From assembly GCF_905220415.1 (NCBI RefSeq), contig NC_059539.1:3534001-3598000 (forward strand): DNA of 64,000 bases. Direction: 5' to 3'. Within the stretch, counting starts at the first letter, position 1, and each line of letters begins with the position of its first letter. Source of the DNA: Colias croceus. Its lineage: Eukaryota; Arthropoda; Insecta; Lepidoptera; Pieridae. Position numbers and translations under genes: made by a program. Below, piece after piece: positions 22,319-34,360 of the stretch. Below the pieces are notes generated by a model. That model saw nothing but the letters and a program-made list of their open reading frames with translations. It was not told where the DNA came from and ran no database searches.

Positions 22319-22888
22319 ATCCGAATTGTAGTCTCAATAATAGAACTGAACTGACTGTGCTTATTTCAAAACGTGTGTGAACAGCTACTCGCTTACTACA
22401 CTGTCTCGGCCGAGAAACATTTTACTGTCTTGCCGGTTTGCTCGGTACGTGTGATCAAGGCATTAATCCATTAACATAATATCCATTAATTTGCGAAGTC
22501 TAACCGTCATAATTTTTAATTTTTTTTATATTTTTTTTAGTATCATAAACACAATATCTTTATACGACAATTCACAGTTCAAAAAATATATGAGATACAT
22601 AATAATAGAATATTGACTTAAAATTTACGTTTTGCTGTGCGCCGAAGCAACAACTGTGGCGTCGAAGACCGAAGTAGGTAGGTATACAAAGCATGCGATC
22701 ACACATCCACAACGACGCGATCGACTCGCTGCAGCTGCTGCGTTTGTGGCTTTGAGTTTGATGAAGTTTACTGTATAGCAGAAGGACATATTGTAATAAA
22801 TTGATATTCACATCAAAAACTCAGGTCTATAATATAATAGCACAGTATTTCAATATTTAAATTGCTAAAAACAAAATTGCTAAAAACA

Positions 22889-23122
22889 TCTATACTAATA
22901 TTATAAAGCTGAAGAGTTTGTTTGTTTGTTTGAACGCGCTAATACATAAAGTTACATACAACCTAATAAGAAGTAGGTTTGTTGAGAGCCCCCGGGGCGC
23001 GAGTCCGACACGTACTTGGCCGTTTTTATTAAAAAAGGAAAATCTTTATCAAGTAGGTAACATAGGTAAGCCATTTTTTATCCCATAGGAAAGCCCGGGC
23101 GAAGGCAGGAAAAGTATCTAGT
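22889..23122 (+). mobile_element. Helitron-like element, GAAGAGTTTGTTTG subfamily
   Basis: Begins TCTATACTAATATTATAAAG, then CTGAAGAGTTTGTTTGTTTG. Ends near CCCGGGCGAAGGCAGG and ATCTAGT at 23122. The central part has diverged. Confidence 0.55.
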
Positions 23123-23807
23123 GAGTTGAAGGTATATAAAGAAACAGAAGAAATAACTATTTCTTGAGATGGTAAAATTATAAAAGCGGTATTTTTCGAG
23201 AATGTACCTACTTGAATATGTTCTAAATGAATAATTTAATAACATAAGGACGCGTATGGCTTTATCTCTCATACTTCAAAGCCATAAAGCGTCATTGGAA
23301 AGGTCTCACTTCAATAGAAGTAGCGAACACAAAAGACGAAAAGAGGGCTAGGTAATGGTAGACACAATGGAAACACTGTTTGGACTAAGACCGCCCTCAC
23401 AATTGTGAACCGCGAAACTTATTTTATTCTTTACACTCATTTAATATATTATTATGATAGGTAGATTTTTAGTAGGTACCTACTTATGTGGGCGCTATAG
23501 ACTGTTACTTTGCTTCACAATAAGGACGTTAAGTCCGGTATGTTATTTCACAATAATTATAGAAGTTTTGCTAGAGATGGTCTATTTAGAAAATATTTTT
23601 TTTCAAGACGTAGAGCTTGAAATGTACTCTATTCATTAATAAATCAGGCATATTTTTGAATATTTCGAAAGCACACTGGAACTGTAAGTAACTAGGTTAT
23701 AAACTTTTAATTCGTTAAATGCTGCTTTTGGCATCCGGTGATATTAATATAACTAAGGCCCGATTTTTCAATCCTTGGTTAAAACTTTTCCGTATAATCT
23801 TAATATA

Positions 23808-23975
23808 TATAAATCTCGTGTCACAATGTTTGTCCTCAATGGACTCCTAAACCACTTAACCGATTATAATAAAATTCACACACCATGTGCAGTTCGATCC
23901 AACTTGAGAGATAGGATAGTTTAAATTTCAAATTGTTTTAGATAAAGCGGGCGAAGCCGCGTGCGGTAAGCTAGT
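23808..23975 (+). mobile_element. Lep1-type Helitron, AATCTCGTGTCA subfamily
   Basis: Starts TCTTAATATATATAAATCTC and contains TCCTAAACCACTTAACCGAT. Ends AGCGGGCGAAGCCGCGTGCG and AAGCTAGT. Very close to the copy at 39293-39471. Confidence 0.8.
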
Positions 23976-24415
23976 AAGTAATAAAGTATTACACGATAAT
24001 ATTAAAATGTCACCATTAAGCTGTCAAGTCCGGACAATTAAAATGCATTTTTGAAATGATACGTTATCCGAAGAATAAGTTTTAAGCAACGATTGAAAAA
24101 TCAGCCCTAAAAAGCGTAATTTCTTTCAGACCTACTTACTTTAATGCAATATAAACATAGAGCACTTCCTTTTTGATTTATGGGCTCCTTATGATAATTA
24201 ACGATAAAAAATTATTGTAATTTTATTGATTTAAAGCACGACGGTGATTGAACACGATTTGAATATCTTCAGTGACACTGAGTACCGAATGTATCGAAGT
24301 TTGAAAATGATTCAAGAAATATTTAGTTAAAATACCAAACATCAGACTATGTACTGTAGTTACAAATTATTTCCCGTTTTTTATAAGAACATAATCTTTT
24401 TATTAATAACCTTTC

Positions 24416-25260
24416 ATTGTATATGTCGTGGTCATATCGTAGATTTGATCATTTCATGATATGAGTGGCCATTTCACGAAATGGTCGCATATCGTGAAAT
24501 GGCCAATTTAGTTTGGCCACATCATGATGTGGTTTGGGCAGATCAATGATAAGAAATCGTTTCACGATATGGCCAATTAACGCACTGTTTTTTCATGAAA
24601 TGATCAAAATTATTTGATCATATTGTAAAATAGTTACATTAATCGTTGGTAGAGGCGCTGCAAGCTCTGTGTTTATGTGATAAGATGGCGGCCGCTGGCG
24701 AAAATTAAATTATTCGCAGTTAAAAACTTCATAATTCGTTTAATAACAATATTATGAAGAAAGTCATAGCAAAGAATTTACGACGAAGAGGTACAAGTAC
24801 TATGGAAAATGTGGATATCTTATATGTATTTAAGAAAAAATGCGACTTAAATAAAATAATTTAAGAAACTACTACTATATTATTATAATTGTTTGTTTTT
24901 TAAAAAGCGATCCGCTTCTGGCGGCGCGTTGTTTATCAAAGTCTAACCTAACCTAACCTAACTGTTTTCTATTGCAAAAACGATTCGCTTCTGGCATTCG
25001 CCGGCCGCTGCCGCGGCACTAACTTAAATGACATTAAACAAGTTTTTAGAATATAGTTATTCTGAAATTTTTTAATATTTTATGGACTCTTTATATTTTA
25101 TACGATCTGGCCAAATGTGGATGACCAAATCGTGAAACGTTGACGATTTAACGATCTGATCAAACTATGTTGGCCATTTCACGATATGCGACCATTTCGT
25201 GAAATGGCCACTCATATCATGAAATGATCAAATCTACGATATGACCACGACATATACAAT
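24416..25260. mobile_element. 845-bp element with about 90-bp TIRs made of ATTTCACGAAATG-like words
   Basis: The two ends are exact inverted copies for about 90 bp, beginning ATTGTATATGTCGTGGTCAT (24416) and ending with its complement at 25260. The arms are packed with variants of one palindromic word (CATTTCACGAAATGG, TTTGATCATTTCATGATATG, CATATCGTGAAATGG). Further copies lie inward at about 24540-24610 and 25110-25160. The interior has no long ORF and includes a CCTAA run (24943-24963) and GCGGCCGCTGG-type GC patches. It is a nonautonomous DNA transposon of unknown superfamily. Confidence 0.7.
24943..24963. repeat. Short interstitial telomere-like (CCTAA)n run
   Basis: About four CTAAC/CCTAA units (CTAACCTAACCTAACCTAAC), the complement of the insect telomere repeat TTAGG, inside the 24416-25260 element. 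Too short to indicate a chromosome end. Confidence 0.6.
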
Positions 25261-25999
25261 ACAAAAATATTTTTATAATCCAATTGAATGCAAAGTAACA
25301 TACCTATAGGATATAATTTGTCTCGTAAATCATATATCATCAATAGGAATGTTTTTCCATTTTAAACGTTTTATGGGTATTCAAATAGATGGTTATGATT
25401 TTTGGCCCTTATTATAACTGTATAAGGTAGTTAATTGCATGTCAATTTCTTTAAATAGTAAAGTAAATTGGTTATGTTTGTATGTGCAGGCATTGTGCGG
25501 GTTGACACAATACAGCGCGAGGCTTTGTGCCGTTCGCGCCATTGTCATCGGACATATTACCTAACATTTTCACATTATATCAAAACCCGCTGGCTTCTTT
25601 TCAGACACTTGTCTTGTTTGTTAAACCTTCAGAAGTCTCTTGAACATTTGTACATTTTCTTATAAGAATCCAAAATGAATGCTGAGGGATTATAAAAAAT
25701 ATAGCCAAGGCTCTACATTTCATATTTACATCATTTGTCGAATGTAGAGTTCTTCATACGTTGAAAATTAATTTTAATATGCACAAATTATTTTCAGTGG
25801 TTTTCATTTCATATTAATTTTTAGTAGAAACTGACTTTATTGAATATTTCGACGATGTGTACCTTCATAAATCATATGACCATCCTACTCTAAAACTCTC
25901 TACTCTAAAATAGGTAAATGTACGTATTTTTTGCAATACTAGACTAGCCAGACTGAACACTTCAGTAAAATGCATAAGAAGTGCATAGATAGGGTGATC

Positions 26000-26330
26000 T
26001 GCGAGGCGCGAAAGCCAAAATGCGAAATCGCGAGGGGCGGCCGCAAGGGTGTCAGCGAAGCGTAGTGCGCAAGGATTCGGCGCGGCAAAGCAGCAGCACA
26101 TTCTGCCGGCCGGTAGTTTGACACAGTCGTTCACACAGCGCGCCTGAACAGTCGCGAGGCTGAATGAACTTTTTCGCTCGCACCGATTCCCGCCAAGTTA
26201 TTCATTTTTTAAATTCCCTTTTTTGATCTGTGATTTTTTTTATGTGAGCAACATTTGTGGCGACGTGAGTTTTTATTAGTGGTGTTGCTAATTGGAAAAT
26301 TGGATTGGATTAACGGAGTAATATCGCGGT
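26000..26330 (+). promoter_or_regulatory. CpG-rich promoter and non-coding first exon candidate
   Basis: This is a sharp CpG-rich island in AT-rich surroundings (GCGAGGGGCGGCCGC, GGCGCGGC, GCGCGCCTGAACAGTCGCG). It includes initiator-like ACACAGTCGTTC at about 26120 and ends at an excellent donor: ATCGCG followed by GTAAGT at 26329. No long ORF reads through it. It looks like the transcription start and 5' UTR exon of a plus-strand gene whose coding exons lie farther right, possibly beyond the window. Inferred from composition and the splice donor only. Confidence 0.45.
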
Positions 26331-27239
26331 AAGTTTAAAGATTTACTAATTTATTTATTTCAGATTTTTTATAATTTGTGTATTTTCAGTATTTCATTTA
26401 TTAATAATTTAAATATTAATATTTGTCCTCATATGATTCAATTAATTATTAAATCAGGCCTTTTTGCGTATATTTGTATTATTAAATAATAAATATTATT
26501 TCGTGATTATATTATACAATCATTGTTTATTTACAAAATCTTTGGAATTTAATTTGATAGGCCTTTATCTAGGTAAGATCTATGTATAATCTCTTATAAG
26601 AATCAAACTTGTGACTGTTTCTTGGTAATGTACGTAACGTTAGTTGGATTCAATAACTAAGGACCAAATTATTACACAGGAAGGTAAGCGTTTTTGTCAA
26701 AAATTGTATTAAAAAAATATATATTATTATAAACTAAATTCAAGATGGATGGATTGGATCTATTACATTTTACTATGAAATATCGTGAAATAATATAAAC
26801 TTCTGCCATATTTTTAATACCTACATCTAAAAAGAGAAAGAGATTATCAAGGATTAAGACTCTACACAAGGCTCTACGTGTTTACTGTTCATCGGCATTC
26901 ATTTTGGATTTTTACAAGAAAATATACCCACGAGAGTTCGAGAGACTTCTGAAATCGGAACAATCTAAACTAAGATATTCTAAAACTAAATTTCAAAGCA
27001 ATACTATATTTCTTTTTAACAGGTACTATACAATATATTTCTTTTTAAAACATCGAAGGTGAAAAAAAGTACTTAGATATTGTACAAATGTTATTTTTGG
27101 GGTTAATAAATAAGATTTTAATTGGGTAGATAGGTACTATTGCGTACAATGTTGATTTATACGTAAAATTTAAAAACCAATTTTTGCTGTTTCGGCTCTT
27201 CCACCACCAGCAGCTCGTTTGTCATCTACTTAAAAATAA

Positions 27240-27830
27240 TAGGTAGCAAACAATGCGAACAGTTGCAGTGCGCTGAATGGCGCCAACAGTAGCGATACAA
27301 AAGCCGATCGTGATCAAATCGATTGATGCGATAAAGTTACAAACAACAAAATAATAGCAGAGTCGGGGAATTAACGCTTCTATTGTGTTAGTACAATAAT
27401 CCGCTATCTAGGCCAGGCTCAGTGCTGCAGACGAACCTTTTGTCTTTCATGTTCGCCGTTAATAATGGCGGGCACCGAAACAGCCGCGCACAATACCGCG
27501 AAATTTGCGCGTTTTCATTTGCAAGACAAAACGTGCTTTGTTGTATGTCCGCTCAATACTGAATTTATGGCGAATGGACCAAGCCGTATTGACGGGCCGC
27601 TAACGAATGGCCGATGCATTTTGATCGCCCATCTCATAGCGAGAGCTATTAATACTTGCACCATTAACGATCGATGCTGCATTTTAAATATAAAAACAGG
27701 CCAAGCTTTAGAAAGCTCTTCGTCGACTCGAGACATACAACTTTTCCTAAGAAGGACGATAAAGCAATTCTTCAGTTCTGCTATACAATATAGACAAAGT
27801 TTTTCAAAGGATGTGAAAATGTGAATTCCC
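27240..27830. promoter_or_regulatory. Enhancer-like unique island (alternative: orphan ORF)
   Basis: GC-moderate, non-repetitive sequence with clustered TF-like words: AATCGATTGATGCG, CTATTGTG (27380-27387), GGCCGATGC, TTAATACTTGCACCATTAAC and GATCGATGC. A plus-strand ORF (ATG 27465, 119 codons, starting MAGTETAAHNTAKFAR) is open through it. It has no recognisable domain, and no convincing acceptor or donor pairs with it. I favour regulatory DNA. Confidence 0.3.
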
Positions 27831-28597
27831 TTTACAACCCTCTATTATCCTCAGAGTATTTTCCTTATAATATCCTTTTTTTTCGTATTATATTTTTATT
27901 GATATTTTGAAATTGGGAGTTTATAGTCTATTTCAGTATTTGTAAACCGTTGACAAACATATATAGGTCGTACAGCCTATAGATAGATATTGCAAAAACA
28001 GTAAAGGTAAAGCTGGGTAAAGCGATGATTTCAATTCATCAACAGTGTAGGGATTATTTAGAACAATATACAATAATACATCATTAACTATCTACACCAA
28101 AAACCAACACAAAGCCGAATCCATTACGAACTATAATCTAATAAAAAATTCTTTATCAGAATTCCAAACAATAGAAACTAAATAGAAACTTAAAATTGGC
28201 TATAATAAGCGTGATAAAAGAATTGAGTAGGTAACTCAAAGAGCCATTGTAACGTCGTCGTCACTTATTGGAAAATATTCTTATTTAATAGATCCGTACC
28301 TAGATCTTATTATATAGAGACGGTTCTTTACATTCGTCCGAAAGACTTCAATAGAAAGGGAGGCGAAGAAACGGAAAGGTAACCGCAAAAGCTTTGCGTT
28401 CAGTCGGTTGGTCAGCCAAAGGATTGCTTACTCTTTGGGTTCTTCTAAATATTTTAATATATACTTTATACGTTAAACATTATTTAAAAGGAATGTGGAA
28501 TGCACGCTTCTATAACTGTAAATATGTTTCGTTAGTATTGAAAAGGGTCTTATTTTTCTAGTTTATGTTGTCATATCACTAGGTACATACTTACATA

Positions 28598-28777
28598 GTA
28601 TACAAAGTCGCTTTCTCTGCCCCTATGTCCCTTTGTATGCTTAAATATTTTTTTAACTACGCAACGGATTTTGATGCGGTTTTTTTTTAATGGATAGAGT
28701 GATTCAAGAGGAAGGTTTTAGTATATAATTTATTAGGTTTTAGACAAAGCGGGCGAAGCCGCGGGCGATAAGCTAGT
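28598..28777 (+). mobile_element. Lep1-type Helitron, AAAGTCGCTTTCTCTG subfamily
   Basis: ACAAAGTCGCTTTCTCTGCC, a GATTTTGATGCGGTTTTTTT core, then AAGCGGGCGAAGCCGCGGGC and AAGCTAGT at 28777. Its partner copy is at 56147-56330. Confidence 0.75.
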
Positions 28778-31700
28778 GGTTCTATAATCTGTTTAGAATT
28801 TAACGATATCACAATGCTGCTTGTTAACTTATTTCGTAATATTTGACTTTTTTTTTTATAAATTGCCTGCGCATTATTTTAAAGTTACTGATTATGTATT
28901 TCCAAATTTTCCTTTGCTTGAAGGAATTCCTGATAAAAGATAAGACTTGGTGGTCTCTGTTGTTGATCTTGGTCATCTGTTAAATATATCCTATACATAC
29001 CTACTTGCTTGCTTTATTTGATCTACCGAAAAAAAACCTGAAAACTTCAAGTTTACAAAAGGTGGTTTATTAAATATCATATTTAGGACAATAAAACAAG
29101 AAAAACGTGTCGCCGCGCCGTTAATGATCTCTACATCTCTATATTGAATCTTTACGTATTCACTATTCACCAATCTATAAAGCTAATAAAAGCACTTCTA
29201 TTTACATGCCAACATAAACACGTATCTCATACATAATGGTTAATTACATTCAGTACTAACTGAATAACCACAGAGAAATCATCAAAACTGAACAGAGGCT
29301 TCCCCGCACAAAAGTTACTCTCAAGTCTTCGAGAGGTCGCGTCGCCACAAAAGCGTCGTAATTGGCCCGTACTTTTTCTACTTCCCTGAAGCATTCATAG
29401 CCAATGAAACGTGTGCATTTAAATGACGTTCCACAGCTTTGTGGGGGTCACACTAAAGTTGTTCGTGAAACCGCGTATACGACTTTTGTATAGCCCGCGT
29501 CGGAGGGACTGGTAAAAAGAACCTGCTCTTTACTTGTTAAGAACTCATTAGTCATGCTTATTTGAAAATGTAATAATGCAGTGTAACTTTGTTCGCTGTA
29601 ATCTGGATGCAAAATTGAAATCATTAACGCAAAGCTTTCATTTATGTTTTACTTTATAAACATTAGGTAACACAGTAAACATTCATGAATCTTGTTAAAA
29701 CAATATTTTCTTATAATACAAAATATAACTACATAAACAAATTATTTTAGTAAATTTCTTAAATACCTAGTTTGAAATTCACAAACATCAAGAGTCGAGA
29801 CATAAAAATATAATATTATATGAATACTCCACGAGCGCTTTGTTAAAGCTCAATACCTTCAGGCTTCCACATATAAAAATAAATTTATGATCCATTGTTA
29901 GTATGAAGCACTAAATACACTTACGTAACACATCCCTTTTCTGCTATTCAATAGTCATCTCCCACCTCCCACTTCCATTCATTCTTCGTAGCTTTTGTAC
30001 AAACGCTGAGGCTTTTTGTAACATTCCACTGAGAATATCTCGCTGACGAAATATTGTTACATTCAAATGTACGGGAATCTATCAATATTGAAACAGTATA
30101 TGGACTAATGAAGTGTACCTACCTATGCACTTGTTGTTAACTAATAATATAGTAGTTTCTTTAGTAGAGCTTAAAATCTCTACATCTCTATGCATAGGTA
30201 TATCAGTAGGTATTCTACAAATATATTTTAATTTTTACATGCATTAAAAAGTAATCGCGAATATTGATCAATTATAGTTCACACAAAATTATGTTTTATT
30301 GATTGTTTCTGCGTCTTATCAAAATAAAACATACATATCGAAAAGATGAATACCTATGTAATGTGGAGACATAATTGCTAAAAAATCTATAAGGTGGCTA
30401 CGCGTGTAAACCCACGACGCGTAGCTATACAATATAAGTTGAAATTCGAATTTCCTTCCACTTCACTAATTCAATTTCGCGATTACATTGTCGCTGCCAT
30501 CGATAATGTACATAAAAGAAGAGTATTAAAGTAAACAATGGTTAGTCACCTATTCGGGTGGGGAAAGGGGGTTTGGACGATCGGTATTTGGTGCTCGCAT
30601 TGTCGTTGAATAACTTTTGTCCCTATTGTGTAGCTGAAAGAGCCACAAAGACTCGCGGCGTTGAACGTAAACCGAAATTCATCAGGCTGCCGAACTCCTA
30701 TCTCTATAGTGTTTGAAGCTCAAGCGTCAAGTTTGTTGAAGGATTTTGTAAAGACCGTTCACGTTTCTTTGTAAAATACTTCTATTATGTTATGACCTTT
30801 GCTGTATATTGATAATAGGTAGATACGTATCTTACCCATTCAAGTGTCTACTTAACTGTTAAGCTGTATACATTTAGAAATAACGCTATTCTTATTTGAA
30901 TCTTATTAGTAGCTAATTTTCTAGTTTTGTTAGACTTTATAGTTATATCTATTTATGAGTTATGTGATATAAAGAACATTGAAACGCCATTCTTTAAATA
31001 AAATAATTACCTATATGACCATACCTAGTACCTACCCTGTGCATTTTACACATTAACTCAAGTACCTATTCGTTAATATTTCAAAGTTTTTGTCAATTCT
31101 AAACAAAAAGATCTCTTGTAACCCTTATGCAAGTCGTGGTCTATCTCGGATTTATTGAACTATAATCTCTTTGTCTGTGATAATATTCCTACGCGTTGTT
31201 AATTTAAACTGACCCAATTTAGAAGCGTGTTTATATTGCATTTTGTAGTTCACGTTTAGTTTGTGTCATAATATAAATATAGAATTTGTTATTATGATAA
31301 TTAGGTACAAAATCAATCTTTATTTATAGTATGCGATGCCACCAGCCATCTTTAAAAATATATTTGTACATCAGAATTCCTGAAAAATCGTGTTAGATTT
31401 TTAACAAACAACATCTATTCCTGAAAAATCGTACCTATTTTAGATTTTTAAACAAACAACATCTTCAAATGCGATGAGGGGAAAAAGGCAACAAATCACC
31501 AATAAACAAACTTAGGTACCTACCTATATTGCTGAAAAAGTGACCTCTATTTTTAAGCTATTTAAGTGAAGCCATGAATGTCTCTTGAATAGCATTCGTG
31601 CTATAGCCGTAGGGTACGTGCCTACAGGTGGCACGGCAATTAACGTTTCTCCCAAATATAAGCCCTAGTCAAGTTGCAGAACAAATACCTATGTCTATAA

Positions 31701-32096
31701 CTACAAGTCACGTTTATATTTCCCGATTTTCAAGTCTTCACAAGTGTCACCTATTTTCCATTCTTTGAATGTTGTCCTCATTCTTTACATCTATTGTGTG
31801 ATCCATAGCGAAGCGACTTCTGAAGTAAAGAATGTAAGAAAACTGAATGTTTGCGTCCGTACCTAGTATAAAATTTACCTCCATGATATATTATTGACAG
31901 AGACTACAATAGTGTTTTGAGAACTTCTATTGATAACCAGAATGGTTCATTTGAGACTTGAGTGAAGAAATACTGACAAATTAACTATTATATCAATATT
32001 CATTTAAATTTTTTGCTCTATCATATAAAAAAGACTGCAGGAGAGTGGGTTCTTGTAATTTGGTCTCCAGTCCTTCACAAGAAGCAAAATGTTATA

Positions 32097-32243
32097 AAAG
32101 TGAAACTTTTATTACATCGTGTAGCGCATGTCGCGTGACGCACGATACGTACGATAATTATCGTACAAATACGATAATTTTTAGTTTAGTGTCTATAGTG
32201 TGAAAAAAAGTTTAACTTTTACCGTGGTTTCATAAAACCACAC
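32097..32243. mobile_element. MITE related to 21645-21819, opposite orientation
   Basis: Begins AAAAGTGAAACTTTTATTAC, contains GTAGCGCATGTCGCGTGACG and a TACGATAATTATCGTA palindrome, and ends CGTGGTTTCATAAAACCACA. Confidence 0.5.
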
Positions 32244-32709
32244 AACATTTTATTAATTTTCAAGCGATTTGAATATTAATTATAAGTCATGCCATAAGTG
32301 CATCGTCACCTATTGAACCTGATTTATGAACGTTTTAAAGATTCTTGAAATAAAATTTATGTATCGATAACATGAGTAACGAGGAACAATTATAGTGCAA
32401 TAATATGTAGAGGAGCTGCAGAGTATTCAATGTTACAGTTATAAAAAGTCTAATCAAGCTCACCCACATAATTTAGTCACATTACGTGGAATGTGCAATA
32501 TTGGGCTATTCATGGATGATAATAACTTTGCTGGGGTGTACGCATATTAACTGGGGGGCACGCAATGGTCACGGTACGTAATTTTACCATTTTTTAGTAT
32601 TATTCCTATTGTCATTTTTGTTTCTTATCTGATATGTTTTCGGTAATATGGTTGGAACTGTAGGACGAGGTGAGTATACAACTTTCTTCTTATAATCGAT
32701 CGCGTTGTG

Positions 32710-32799
32710 AATATAATAGCAATAAAAACAGTCAAGTTTCAGTACCTATAAGTATACCTATAGGTACTGAAACTTGACTGTTTTTATTGCTATTATATT
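32710..32799. repeat. Perfect 90-bp hairpin (41-bp arms, 8-bp loop)
   Basis: 32710-32750 (starting AATATAATAGCAATAAAAAC) and 32759-32799 are exact reverse complements. The loop is AGTATACC. There is no mismatch in either arm. Further CCTATAGGTA palindromes follow to 32828. Confidence 0.85.
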
Positions 32800-32829
32800 A
32801 TCTACCTATAGGTACCTATAGGTAGGTAC

Positions 32830-33480
32830 TTGTGGGTAGAAAATATTTTCCGATTAATGATTTATAGCCATAATTCGTAATATCCTATTACAATACCACC
32901 CTGAAACCCATTTGATATTTTCATTTGTATAAGTGACGATACCCACTTGTTTGATATTCTTTTTAACAACTAGTTAGTAATTAAGAAAAATTCTAATTAA
33001 CATGAACGAATCTGATAAAAAAGATTGACACTTCATACAAAAGAATTGCATTAATAAAAGACTAAATATATCTTATCAACGACTGTTAGATGAACTTGAT
33101 TGTGCACCAATAAATGCTATTAAGACGATGAACTTCACATGAATTCCAGTGTTACCCTTACACGGTTCCCTAGTTGGAAAAACGCCAAAGCTTTTTATCG
33201 TATGCCCTAAACAATAGCCATGAGACACAATAGTTGTGAATGGCACGCGATCATAGATTAGTCATGGCACCCTTATACTTCCAGAGATTAAGACTTCGGA
33301 TTTAAATAATAAAAGACGCCATTATTGCATAGATCCTTTAGAAAATGAAAATGAGTAATGAAAATGGGAAATAGGATAAAGTTGGGACTCTACAAAGAGC
33401 AGATTGATGCATATTTTTGGAGCCAATGAGTATTTCTTTTGTATGTTTGTTTACACTTATTAAGAGCATTCAATTTTATA
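32830..33480. other. Unique intergenic sequence
   Basis: AT-rich with a moderately complex island at 33110-33270, where ACAATAG words occur at 33211 and 33227. No gene seen. Confidence 0.4.
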
Positions 33481-33485
33481 ATGTT

Positions 33486-33640
33486 ACTAGCTGTGCCCGC
33501 GACTTCGTCCGCGTGGAATAGCGACTGCATAGTAGTTACTACTTTACATACAATTATTTAGTAAACACGTACTACCATAAACAATTCATAGAATTGTTAA
33601 TAGAATTTATTACTAATCTAAGCTAAAAAACTTACGTACT
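33486..33640 (-). mobile_element. Helitron-like 3' end next to the minisatellite, minus orientation
   Basis: Starts ACTAGCTGTGCCCGCGACTT, then CGTCCGCGTGG: the complement of a hairpin plus CTAGT terminus. It adjoins the period-12 array, which may lie inside this element. Confidence 0.4.
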
Positions 33641-34360
33641 TTCCGGAAATCTGGGGCATTTTCCGGGGATATCCGGAAAATGCCTGTAAAATATCTGGGA
33701 AATCCCCCGGAAAATGTGTGAAAATGTCCGGGAAATACCCGGAAAATATGCGGAAAATATCCGGAAAATGCGTGAAAATGTTTGGGAAAAGCGTGGAAAA
33801 TGCCTGAAAAATCTCCGGAAAATGCCAGGAAAATGTCTGGAAAATATCCGGAAAAAGCGTGGAAAATGCCTGGAAAATCCCCGGAAAATGCCTGAGAGAT
33901 GCCCAGAAAATGCCCGGAAAATATTCAAAAAATGCGTGAAAATGTCCGGAAAAGGCGTGGAAAATGCCTGGAAAATTCCCGGAAAATGTCAGGGAAATGT
34001 CTGGAAAATGACTGGGAAATGCCTGAGAAATATATGGAAAATATCCGGAAAATGCATGAAAATGTCCGGAAAATATCCGGAAAATGCGTAAAAATGTCTG
34101 GGAAAAGCGTGGAAAGTGCCTGGAAAATCTCCGGAAAATGTCTGGGAAATGTCTGGAAAATATCCGGGAAAAGCGTGGAAAATGCCTGGAAAACCCCCGG
34201 AAAATGCGTGAAAATATCCGGAAAATGCGTGAAATGGTCCGGAAAAGGCATGGAAAATGCCTGGAAAATCCCCGGAAAATGCGTGAGGAATTGCCCGGAA
34301 AATGCCCGGAAAATATCCGGAAACTGCGTGAAAATGTCCGGGAAAAGCGTGGAAAATGCC
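33641..34360. repeat. Period-12 minisatellite (GGAAAATNNCYG-like), about 720 bp
   Basis: About 60 diverged copies of a 12-bp unit such as CCGGAAAATGCC or TGGAAAATCCCC, with a looser higher-order pattern of roughly 50-110 bp (CGTGGAAAATGCCTGGAAAA recurs). The plus strand is purine-rich. Because 12 is divisible by 3, long ORFs stay open on both strands. A 277-codon minus ORF (34451-33618) reads HFPDIFRAFSG-like repeats, and plus ORFs read GKCLENPRKM-like repeats. These ORFs are most likely a by-product of the repeat. Confidence 0.85.

Larger units (their letters stand above)
22319..24415. other. Intergenic repeat-rich region
   Basis: No gene supported. Contains two Helitron-like elements (22889-23122 and 23808-23975). 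A GC-rich block with a GCTGCAGCTGCTGCG word lies near 22724-22740. The rest is AT-rich unique sequence. Confidence 0.5.
26331..32096. other. Gene desert, left part, with unique-sequence islands
   Basis: AT-rich DNA with GC-moderate, non-repetitive islands at about 27240-27830, 29300-29510 and 30530-30740. They show mixed GC-neutral composition and short TF-like words (ACAATAG/CTATTGT at 27380, 30624 and 31791) and resemble conserved non-coding elements. One Helitron is at 28598-28777. A diverged tandem duplication (ATTCCTGAAAAATCGT, two copies) lies at about 31375-31465. No supported exon. Confidence 0.4.

Noticed and set aside
25865..26134. Minus-strand ORFs across the CpG-rich island (MNDCVKLPAGRM..., MSNYRPAECAA...)
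   Set aside because: Two overlapping frames are open in the same GC-rich island and neither has a domain. The island is better explained as a promoter/5' exon on the plus strand.
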